Source: JAPLDB01 sp038230515 (lineage in GTDB: Bacteria; Bacteroidota; Bacteroidia; AKYH767-A; 2013-40CM-41-45). Taken from it: a DNA stretch of 64,000 bases. The stretch lies in assembly GCA_038230515.1 (NCBI GenBank), contig JBBRND010000025.1, positions 5,790 through 69,789 on the forward strand, given 5' to 3'. A model generated the notes under the pieces. The model was given only the letters and a program-made list of their open reading frames with translations. It was not told the DNA's origin and made no database searches. The number at the start of each line of letters is the position of its first letter. Positions within the stretch are counted from its first letter, which is position 1. Shown here one piece after another: positions 58,036 through 64,000 of this stretch. The position numbers were made by a program, and so were the translations under genes.

Positions 58036-58840
58036 CGGCTACGGCAATTATTTTATCGGCAGTTTTAATTTTTGTGAGATCATTCTTCTGCAAAATTTCT
58101 CTTGCTAAGTTCAGGTAATTTGTAGAACCGCGACTGCTCGCATCGTGCATGATGATAGTTTGTCCGAAGCTCGGTGCTTCACCAAGTTTTGTATTACGCT
58201 GAATAATGGTATCAAACACCATTTGCTGGAAATGTGTTTTTACTTCTTCAACCACCTGGTTTGATAAACGCAAACGAGAATCGTACATTGTCAATAAAAT
58301 CCCTTCAATTTCAAGATTAGGATTCAAACGTGTTTGAACAATTTTTATTGTGTTGAGTAATTTTCCTAAACCCTCAAGCGCAAAGTATTCGCATTGCACA
58401 GGAACGATTACAGAGTTCGCTGCTGTAAGTGCATTCACAGTAATCAATCCAAGAGAAGGAGAACAGTCAATGATGATGAAATCAAAATCATCCTGAACTT
58501 TTGCAATCACTTCTTTCATTTTGCGTTCGCGAAGTGGCAGATGAATCATTTCAATTTCTGCACCCACCAAATCAATGTGGGATGGAATGAGAAAAAGATT
58601 CGGAGTTTCTGTTTTCAGAATTGCGGTCTTTGGATTTACTCCGTTAATGATGCATTCGTAAATGCTCGTCTTCACATTTCGCGGATCGAAGCCCACACCA
58701 CTTGTGGCATTCGCCTGTGGGTCGCTGTCAATCAAAAGTGTTTTGTGTTCGAGCACTGCAAGCGATGCAGCAAGATTCATAGCAGTAGTGGTTTTCCCCA
58801 CTCCGCCTTTTTGGTTTGCAACAGCAATAATTTTTCCCAT
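58025..58840 (-). CDS. parA: chromosome-partitioning ATPase ParA
   Basis: A 271-residue ParA/Soj ATPase. It begins GKIIAVANQKGGVGKTTTAMNLAASLA with the deviant Walker A (KGGVGKTT), then LLIDSDPQANATSGVG, DFIIIDCSPSLGLITVNAL and VPVQCEYFALEGL. It moves ParB-bound origin regions by a nucleotide-driven gradient. First gene of the parA-parB-DUF5683 unit on the minus strand. A weak heptamer tract occupies the 36-base gap upstream. Confidence 0.97.
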   Translation of the reverse strand: MGKIIAVANQKGGVGKTTTAMNLAASLAVLEHKTLLIDSDPQANATSGVGFDPRNVKTSIYECIINGVNPKTAILKTETPNLFLIPSHIDLVGAEIEMIHLPLRERKMKEVIAKVQDDFDFIIIDCSPSLGLITVNALTAANSVIVPVQCEYFALEGLGKLLNTIKIVQTRLNPNLEIEGILLTMYDSRLRLSNQVVEEVKTHFQQMVFDTIIQRNTKLGEAPSFGQTIIMHDASSRGSTNYLNLAREILQKNDLTKIKTADKIIAVADEH

Positions 58841-58850
58841 AAATATAGTT

Positions 58851-58878
58851 AAGTATTAATTAGCGAGTATCAAGTATT
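58851..58878 (+). repeat. intergenic 4 x 7-bp tract between parA and the hydrolase gene
   Basis: Words AAGTATT, AATTAGC, GAGTATC and AAGTATT fill almost the whole gap between the parA start (58840) and the end of the UPF0173 gene (58877). The second word is the weakest. Confidence 0.5.
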
Positions 58879-59575
58879 AAGAAAGAATGGAGAGTTGCAT
58901 TTTCAATGTCTCTCCGATTTTCATCAGCGTTAATTCTTTTCCGGCTAATTCAAATTTCTTTTTTGCATCTGCATGATCAATTTTAATCGTCTCGAAAGAG
59001 TCGTAGTGCATTCCGATAATGTGGTCGCACTTGATAAAGTCAGATGCGATCACCGCATTGTCAACTCCCATTGTATAATTATTTCCAAGAGGCAGAAAAG
59101 CAAAATCAATTTTCTTGAAGTCGCCAATCAGTTTCATGTCATAGTGCAAAGCAGTATCACCGGCATAATAAAAATTTCCTGCCGGAGCTTCAATCAGAAA
59201 ACCGAGCGGATTTCCTGCATAGGTTCCATCAGGCAAGCTGCTGGAGTGAACAGCATTCACACATTTCACTTTTCCGAAATCAAAAATCCAGTGACCTCCG
59301 GTATTCATTGCATGTGTCTTGGTGATTCCGTTTTTATTTAGCCACGTTGTAAGTTCGTAAGCAGCAATTACTGTTGCTCCTGTTTGCTCTGCAAGTTCAA
59401 TCGCATTGCCTGTGTGATCGCCATGTCCATGAGAAAGCAAAATGTAATCTGCTTTTATTTTTTTCTTATCAATTGAAGTTGCGAGTGGATTTTCGGTAAT
59501 GAATGGATCGAATAAAAGTGTTTTCCCGCTCACGTTTACCGAAAAGCATGAGTGTCCGTAATAGGTTATCTCCAT
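58877..59575 (-). CDS. UPF0173 metallo-beta-lactamase-fold hydrolase
   Basis: A 232-residue metallo-beta-lactamase-fold protein. MEITYYGHSCFSV opens it, the metal motif SHGHGDHTGN gives HxHxDH, and later ligands lie in FYYAGDTALHYDM and IGMHYDSFETI. The family (UPF0173, YtkL-type) is widespread as putative metal-dependent hydrolases with no settled substrate. It is upstream of parA on the same strand, with 36 bases between, so cotranscription is possible. Confidence 0.93.
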   Translation of the reverse strand: MEITYYGHSCFSVNVSGKTLLFDPFITENPLATSIDKKKIKADYILLSHGHGDHTGNAIELAEQTGATVIAAYELTTWLNKNGITKTHAMNTGGHWIFDFGKVKCVNAVHSSSLPDGTYAGNPLGFLIEAPAGNFYYAGDTALHYDMKLIGDFKKIDFAFLPLGNNYTMGVDNAVIASDFIKCDHIIGMHYDSFETIKIDHADAKKKFELAGKELTLMKIGETLKMQLSILS

Positions 59576-59776
59576 CTTTATTTAATTGTGCCCGCAAAAA
59601 TAGTCAATCATCGTTTCACAGAGATTAAAGTTACCAACAAAAAAAGAGAAATGTTGAAAACTGGTGCAGAGTTTGTAACAGAAGAATGTTTAAAGAAATG
59701 TTGTGCGATTGAAATCAGAATGTCTTTGAGCGTTCAAAAGTTTTTTCTCATAATCGTTTCTTCTTTCTGAAAAATC

Positions 59777-59784
59777 TATTTTTG
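59777..59784 (+). promoter_or_regulatory. -7 promoter box TATTTTTG
   Basis: A perfect TAnnTTTG box ends 5 bases before the ATG at 59790, as at 2241. The transcript would be leaderless or nearly so. Confidence 0.45.
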
Positions 59785-59789
59785 CTTTT

Positions 59790-61487
59790 ATGTTTCGGAA
59801 GAATCTTTTTCTGCAATCAACCTTTGTTATTTTTTTATTCATCGTAATTGGCTGCAACGACCCGGCAAAGCGCCATGCCGGAAAAAAAGTATTTCGCTAC
59901 AATGAAACGGCAAAGCTTACATCACTCGATCCTGCCTTTGCAAACAATCAGGCAAACTCCTGGGGCTGTAATCAGCTTTACAATGGGTTGGTACAGATAG
60001 ATAATAATCTGAAAATAAAACCCTGCGTTGCAAAAAATTGGGAAATACAAGACAATGGAAAAACATATCTTTTTCATTTACGAAACGATGTTTTTTTTCA
60101 CGAGAATACAACCTTTGATGTGCGCGAACAATTCAACAGTGTTCATAATGAAGATAATCCAATTCGGGTAACGCGAAAGGTTACTGCACAGGATTTCAGA
60201 TTCAGCTTACTCCGGCTTGTTGATTCATCTCTTGCTTCGCCATGCGGCTGGGCAATGAACCACGTTCTTCGGGATTCCATTGGAAATCTTTCAGGCATTG
60301 GAGTAATTGATGACACAACCCTCAGGATTACACTCACCCAACCGTTCGCTCCTTTTCTGAGTATTCTTTCAATGCCATTCTGCTCCGTTGTTCCAAAAGA
60401 AGCGGTTGACTATTTCGGAAATACTTTCGGGCGGCATCCGTGTGGTACAGGACCCTTCGTTTTCAGAATATGGAAAGATGGAGACGAACTTGTTTTGTTG
60501 AAGAATGAAAATTATTTTGAAACGAATGACAGGGGAGACCCCCTCCCGTTTCTTGACGCAGTTGAAATTTCATTTCTATCAAATCCCGAAGATGCCTTCA
60601 TTCAATTCCTCAGAGGGAATCTTGATTTTATGAATGGGATTGATGGAAGTTACATCAATGAAATGCTAACTCACACCGGGCAGATAAGAGAAAAGTATGC
60701 GGGCCGTTTTAATATGGAAATGATTCCCTACCTCAACACGGAGCATCTTAGTATTCTTCATGATTGTAATCCTGAAAATAAGAAAGACAACCCGCTTTGC
60801 GATAAGCGCATCAGGCAGGCACTCAGCTATGGCTTTGAAAGGAAAAATATTTTAAAGTACCTGCGCAATAATATTGGCGTGCCGGGCACTGAGGGCATTA
60901 CACCACCGGGTTTACCTTCGTTTGATACTTCGAAGGTGGTTGGTTATAACTATTATCCATCAAAGGTGCGTGATCTTCTAAAAGAAGCCGGATATCCTGA
61001 TGGGCAGGGCTTGCCTGAAATTGTTCTCAATACAAATGTTGAAAATATTGAATTGTGTAAATTTATGAAAAGCCAGTGGGAAGAGTTTGGTTTTAAAATC
61101 CGCATTGAGGAAAATTCTCATTCGGATCAAATGAGGATGATTGATGAAGGAAAGTTTTCTTTCTTTCGGGTATCTTGGATTGCAGATTATCCGGATGCTG
61201 AAAATTTTCTTTCTCTTTTCTACTCAAAAAACTTTTCGCCACATGGATTTAACTACACTCATTTCAGCAACAAGGAATATGACGAACTTTATGAAAAGGC
61301 AATTGCCGAAGTAAACGATTCGATACGCTTTAGCTACTACCAATACCTCGATGAGATGCTGATGGAGAATGTACCTGTCATAATTGCTTACTACGATCAG
61401 GCTATTCACCTCTCTCAAAAAAACATCAGCGGATTAAGCACCAACGCCATGAATCTTTTGGTGCTGAAGAATGTGAGAAAGGAATAA
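59790..61487 (+). CDS. extracellular solute-binding lipoprotein (SBP_bac_5, peptide type)
   Basis: A 565-residue lipoprotein with lipobox VIGC after a hydrophobic stretch. The body follows the OppA/DppA pattern: FRYNETAKLTSLDPAFANNQANSWGCNQLYNGLVQID, GTGPFVFRIWKDGDELVLLKNENYF, CDKRIRQALSYGFERKNILKYL, and RVSWIADYPDAENFLSLFYSKN near the end. It binds oligopeptides or similar ligands for an ABC importer. The only permease in the window is at 27873-28964, too far away to be an operon partner. Complete length. Confidence 0.93.
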   Translation: MFRKNLFLQSTFVIFLFIVIGCNDPAKRHAGKKVFRYNETAKLTSLDPAFANNQANSWGCNQLYNGLVQIDNNLKIKPCVAKNWEIQDNGKTYLFHLRNDVFFHENTTFDVREQFNSVHNEDNPIRVTRKVTAQDFRFSLLRLVDSSLASPCGWAMNHVLRDSIGNLSGIGVIDDTTLRITLTQPFAPFLSILSMPFCSVVPKEAVDYFGNTFGRHPCGTGPFVFRIWKDGDELVLLKNENYFETNDRGDPLPFLDAVEISFLSNPEDAFIQFLRGNLDFMNGIDGSYINEMLTHTGQIREKYAGRFNMEMIPYLNTEHLSILHDCNPENKKDNPLCDKRIRQALSYGFERKNILKYLRNNIGVPGTEGITPPGLPSFDTSKVVGYNYYPSKVRDLLKEAGYPDGQGLPEIVLNTNVENIELCKFMKSQWEEFGFKIRIEENSHSDQMRMIDEGKFSFFRVSWIADYPDAENFLSLFYSKNFSPHGFNYTHFSNKEYDELYEKAIAEVNDSIRFSYYQYLDEMLMENVPVIIAYYDQAIHLSQKNISGLSTNAMNLLVLKNVRKE

Positions 61488-61514
61488 TAGTTGGTGAGAT
61501 GGGAGAGAGAATAC

Positions 61515-62438
61515 TTATCTCAGAAAATAGTTTGTAGCGATTTTATTTTTTTTGCGCCAAGCTGCTGTACTGCTGTGAATATGTGCTAGCACATTGTGTG
61601 AGGATACCGGTTTTGAATAAATCTTTTTCAGAAAATGCAATCGGTGAATTCCGACATCAATAAGAAACTGCGCTTCCAGTTCTTCATAACCAACTGTAAA
61701 TTCAGGCAGCGGGAGGTTTAGTTTTTCTGACAACTGATTTCCGAATGGAAAATTTTCTTTTCTGCTCAACTCTTTCATGTGATTTTTTCCCAGCGAATAG
61801 GCAAGACGGAAGGCATCCACATGAATGTGAGAAATAACAACACGCTTTGTTTCTTCAAGCTGCATTGATGCATTGCCATGCTGTCGCAATGAATCAACAT
61901 AAAAGTTTTCATTTATGCTGCCATGAAGATCGGTAGGGAAGAGGTTGAACAATCCGTTTTGCTGAATGGTGACGAGTGAAATGCGCCTGGGAATTGAATA
62001 AGCAATTCTGTTTTGATCGTACTCATTTCCGGGAAGATTTACGTTGCCCGGTTTTCTTTTGAACTGCTCATATATTTTCTGAAAATATTTTTGAGCGGGA
62101 GAAATGAACTGCTGATTTCCATGTTGTGCAGTATAAATTAAGAGCGTGGCGTTATCAACTTCAGCTTTTGTAAAATAGATAAGTGATAGCGTTGCTACTT
62201 TCTTCTGCTTCGTTGAATAAACAGAAACAGTTATCTTCTCACTGAAATTAAATGTGGGAGAAGAGAGAATGCCAATGGTAACGGGTTTGTATCCGAGGAA
62301 AAGATGTTTTTGTGAAATGTCATTACCGGTATTTTGTATAACAAATTTGAAGCGTTCTGAAAAATCGACCTCGTTCACACACAGGTACTCCTGCGGAAAA
62401 GGGTTGCCTGTTAGCAGCGCTTTTAGTTGTTTTTTCAA
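61515..62438 (-). CDS. uncharacterised protein with flavin-reductase-like split barrel
   Basis: A 307-residue soluble protein. Residues about 148-215 read YSIPRRISLVTIQQNGLFNLFPTDLHGSI and then NASMQLEETKRVVISHI. This resembles the FMN-binding split barrel of flavin-reductase-like proteins (PRxxxLVTxxxxGxxNLxP). The N-terminal 145 residues (VNEVDFSERFKFVIQNTGND) and the C-terminal helical part are not recognised. If the assignment is right, it would bind FMN. Single gene, convergent with the solute-binding protein, 27 bases apart. Confidence 0.7.
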   Translation of the reverse strand: MKKQLKALLTGNPFPQEYLCVNEVDFSERFKFVIQNTGNDISQKHLFLGYKPVTIGILSSPTFNFSEKITVSVYSTKQKKVATLSLIYFTKAEVDNATLLIYTAQHGNQQFISPAQKYFQKIYEQFKRKPGNVNLPGNEYDQNRIAYSIPRRISLVTIQQNGLFNLFPTDLHGSINENFYVDSLRQHGNASMQLEETKRVVISHIHVDAFRLAYSLGKNHMKELSRKENFPFGNQLSEKLNLPLPEFTVGYEELEAQFLIDVGIHRLHFLKKIYSKPVSSHNVLAHIHSSTAAWRKKNKIATNYFLR

Positions 62439-62667
62439 ATGAAGCAGGATAAACTCTTTTCTGAAAACGAAGGCTTACTTACGCACACTTCCATTAACCT
62501 ACACTGTTCATAGAAGCCACTATTGTTTGATAACCCAACAAAATCTTTCATTTTAAAACTTACATTTATCTGCATCACCCGACTCTACCCACGAAGATGA
62601 ATCGTTTGAAGTCCGCACAAAGCTTTGATAGAGGAGAGAACTCATGTCGTTGTCTTGGTGATGGCGA

Positions 62668-63567
62668 TTAGTAAACTTTGATATTATATTTCAATAGTTT
62701 TTTTGGCAAGTGGTCGTCAAGATTTGAAATGTCACTGTCATTAAGTTCGATAAGTTTGAAGTCGTATTTCTGATAAATTTCCTTCTTAATTTTTTTTCTC
62801 TCTGCATACTTTGGCTCGTCTTCCATTCCCCAAAATTCTATGTAAACATTCTCGGTCGGAATGAAAAAATCCGAATACAAATCTTCTTCAATCGGTAATT
62901 TTCTTTCGTAAGCATGAGCCAACTTGTAATCATATAAAGCATTGTCAATAATTACTTCTGCTCTTGAACGAACCATGTGTCCGTCTTTAGTTCTTAAAGT
63001 CGCTGGAAATTTTTCTCTGAAATTGCCGGAGGAGTGAGTTGTTGTTGGTTGTTGTGGAGTAGAAAAGATTTTGGGAGTTTCCTTTTCAGTAGGCGTGTCA
63101 TTAAAAACTCTTAACAAACTTTTGTCGTGAAGAATTGAATTTGCAAACTTTACATAAGTGTTGCCTTTAGTTTCATCTTCAAATTGTCGTCCTCCGACTG
63201 TCTTGCCAAGCTTAGTTACAACCCAACCAGAAATTGCTTTCTCTATCCAACCAAGTTCAGCGAAAATTAAATTCATTCGTTGGTTTGAAACTTTGAAGTG
63301 GTCTCCAATCGCTGTTGAATTGAGAAGCTTGGGTTTGTCGGTTGGAGTCTGCCCGTTCTTGTCAAGTGAAATATTTTCTGGCCACACAACGAAGTCACCA
63401 AACTTTGGATTGTTCCGTGTTTGTCCGCCATGCTGTTTGCCTGTTTCAGTTAAAATCCATTTGTCGCTCTTGCGTTCTATCCAACCAAGTGTTTTCAGTT
63501 TGTCAAACAGGTCGGCTGGTTTCATGTCCAGTTCGTTTGCAAGTGATGATGTTGAGATGTAGTCCAT
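62668..63567 (-). CDS. nuclease-like protein with duplicated HTH domain and PD-(D/E)xK-like C-terminus
   Basis: A 299-residue protein with an internal duplication. Residues about 5-66 (SSLANELDMKPADLFDKLKTLGWIERKSDKWILTETGKQHGG) and about 84-145 (TAIGDHFKVSNQRMNLIFAELGWIEKAISGWVVTKLGKTVGG) align as two winged-helix-like units. Residues about 198-275 fit a PD-(D/E)xK pattern: Glu204 in VRSRAEVIIDNAL, Asp233 in LYSDFFIP, Glu244 in VYIEFWG and Lys258 in ERKKI. Such folds occur in restriction and repair nucleases. Whether it cuts DNA or is a defence gene is unknown. The promoter is at 63665-63691. Confidence 0.78.
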   Translation of the reverse strand: MDYISTSSLANELDMKPADLFDKLKTLGWIERKSDKWILTETGKQHGGQTRNNPKFGDFVVWPENISLDKNGQTPTDKPKLLNSTAIGDHFKVSNQRMNLIFAELGWIEKAISGWVVTKLGKTVGGRQFEDETKGNTYVKFANSILHDKSLLRVFNDTPTEKETPKIFSTPQQPTTTHSSGNFREKFPATLRTKDGHMVRSRAEVIIDNALYDYKLAHAYERKLPIEEDLYSDFFIPTENVYIEFWGMEDEPKYAERKKIKKEIYQKYDFKLIELNDSDISNLDDHLPKKLLKYNIKVY

Positions 63568-63664
63568 AAGTTTTAAAAATGATTTTTGTCAAAGTGAATT
63601 TCTTGCAATCAGTATGAAGTTGCTATGCCGCCAAGCATCACGCACAACACTTTAATAAACGAAA

Positions 63665-63691
63665 CAAAGATAAAAACTTTCGTTTATGCAA
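63665..63691 (-). promoter_or_regulatory. promoter TTG-N16-TATCTTTG
   Basis: On the minus strand TTG (complement of 63689-63691) is followed after 16 bases by a perfect -7 box TATCTTTG (complement of 63665-63672). It lies about 97 bases before the nuclease-like gene start. Confidence 0.6.
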
Positions 63692-63753
63692 CATACGGTG
63701 TGCTGCATCGCCTTCGGCAGGTCTATGGCGACCGTAGGATAAACGAAACTACG

Positions 63754-63792
63754 AAAACCTGTTAACCCTCAAGGGTTACTTTACCTGGTTTT
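63754..63792. other. two-part hairpin next to array 5
   Basis: An inner perfect palindrome TAACCCT-CA-AGGGTTA (63763-63778) is flanked by AAAACC (63754-63759) and GGTTTT (63787-63792). It could be a terminator for a transcript entering from the right or a DNA-structure element bordering the array. Confidence 0.45.
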
Positions 63793-63820
63793 GCATAAAA
63801 CTGTCCATTTTTTAGCTCAA

Positions 63821-64000
63821 AACACAACAATGTTTTGCACTAAACACAACAGTGTTTTACACTAAACACAACAGTGTTTTGCACTAAACACAACAGTGTT
63901 TTACACTAAACACAACAGTGTTTTGCACTAAACACAACAGTGTTTTGCACTAAACACAACAGTGTTGAGCACTAAACACAACAGTGTTGAGCACTAAACA
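63821..64000. repeat. array 5: eight or more 22-bp hairpin units running off the window
   Basis: Units of 22 bp (AAACAC AACA GTGTTT core plus a GCACT spacer) repeat at least eight times up to the last base of the window. Each has a perfect 6-bp inverted repeat with a 4-base loop. The spacer varies between GCACT, ACACT and GAGCACT forms. The unit is not a multiple of three, so no long frame runs through it. The rest of the 433-base gap (63568-63820) holds a promoter and a hairpin. Confidence 0.9.

Noticed and set aside
57139..59575. parS site near parAB
   Set aside because: No sequence close to the TGTTTCACGTGAAACA consensus was found in or around the genes.
63158..63562. 134-codon plus-strand frame opposite the nuclease-like gene
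   Set aside because: Opposite-strand shadow; the minus-strand frame has domain structure, internal duplication and a promoter.
63821..64000. Possible CRISPR array
   Set aside because: The 22-bp units are contiguous with no unique spacers, and no cas gene is present. The same holds for the 21- and 42-bp arrays.
1..64000. tRNA, rRNA, tmRNA or riboswitch
   Set aside because: No cloverleaf, rRNA or recognisable riboswitch core was noticed in the intergenic regions; a covariance-model search was not possible here.

Overview
The window comes from a Bacteroidota chromosome, probably a free-living or environmental member outside the genus Bacteroides. The evidence is nine secreted proteins with type IX secretion (T9SS) C-terminal sorting domains, a SusC/SusD pair, the complete Bat aerotolerance operon, several promoters matching the Bacteroidota -7 box TAnnTTTG, and housekeeping genes of that phylum (parAB-DUF5683, tsaB, smpB, tpiA). 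No rRNA, tRNA, CRISPR array or prophage was seen. The species cannot be named from the sequence alone.

Layout. 1-4305: the 3' end of a T9SS cargo gene, an uncharacterised helical protein on the minus strand, a 7 x 42-bp repeat array and a Kelch-type T9SS protein. 4554-13409: the Bat operon (moxR, DUF58, a BatD-like membrane protein, batA, batB, batC, batD, batE), interrupted after moxR by a four-helix-bundle (23S rRNA intervening-sequence type) gene inside inverted repeat flanks. 13410-16133: a 5 x 42-bp array and a T9SS delta-60/SprB protein. 16145-22851: LysM/RlpA-like protein, OB-fold-like protein, L-threonine aldolase, OstA/LptA-like protein, B12-type radical SAM enzyme and a second DUF58 protein. 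22933-33104: T9SS subtilase, DinB protein, tpiA, an oligopeptide permease and two T9SS cargo proteins, one an M43 metalloprotease. 33161-39702: another 42-bp array, a second Kelch T9SS protein, an unknown protein and a T9SS SprB protein with a CxxCH motif. 39849-46391: TolC and efflux adaptor, tsaB, and a T9SS protein resembling hydrazine synthase alpha. 46725-54793: a 15 x 21-bp array, a winged-helix-like protein, SusD/SusC and two paralogous outer-membrane beta-barrels. 54892-61487: smpB, SlyD-like PPIase, acetyltransferase, DUF5683, parB, parA, UPF0173 hydrolase and a peptide-binding lipoprotein. 61515-64000: two uncharacterised minus-strand proteins, one nuclease-like with a duplicated HTH, and a 22-bp hairpin array running out of the window.

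Two kinds of repeat are not explained by the gene content. First, five intergenic tandem arrays differ completely in sequence but share a design: unit length 42, 42, 42, 21 or 22 bp, with dyad symmetry in most of the units. Four of the five lie directly upstream of T9SS cargo genes. Second, at least sixteen short tracts consist of about four degenerate copies of a 7-bp word, usually 28 bp in total. The word differs at every locus, and the tracts lie both between genes and in frame inside genes: two Bat signal peptides, tsaB, and the linker or sorting domains of T9SS proteins. The same heptamer structure forms the inverted flanks of the four-helix-bundle gene, which suggests one mobile or expanding repeat system. 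All counts were made by eye.
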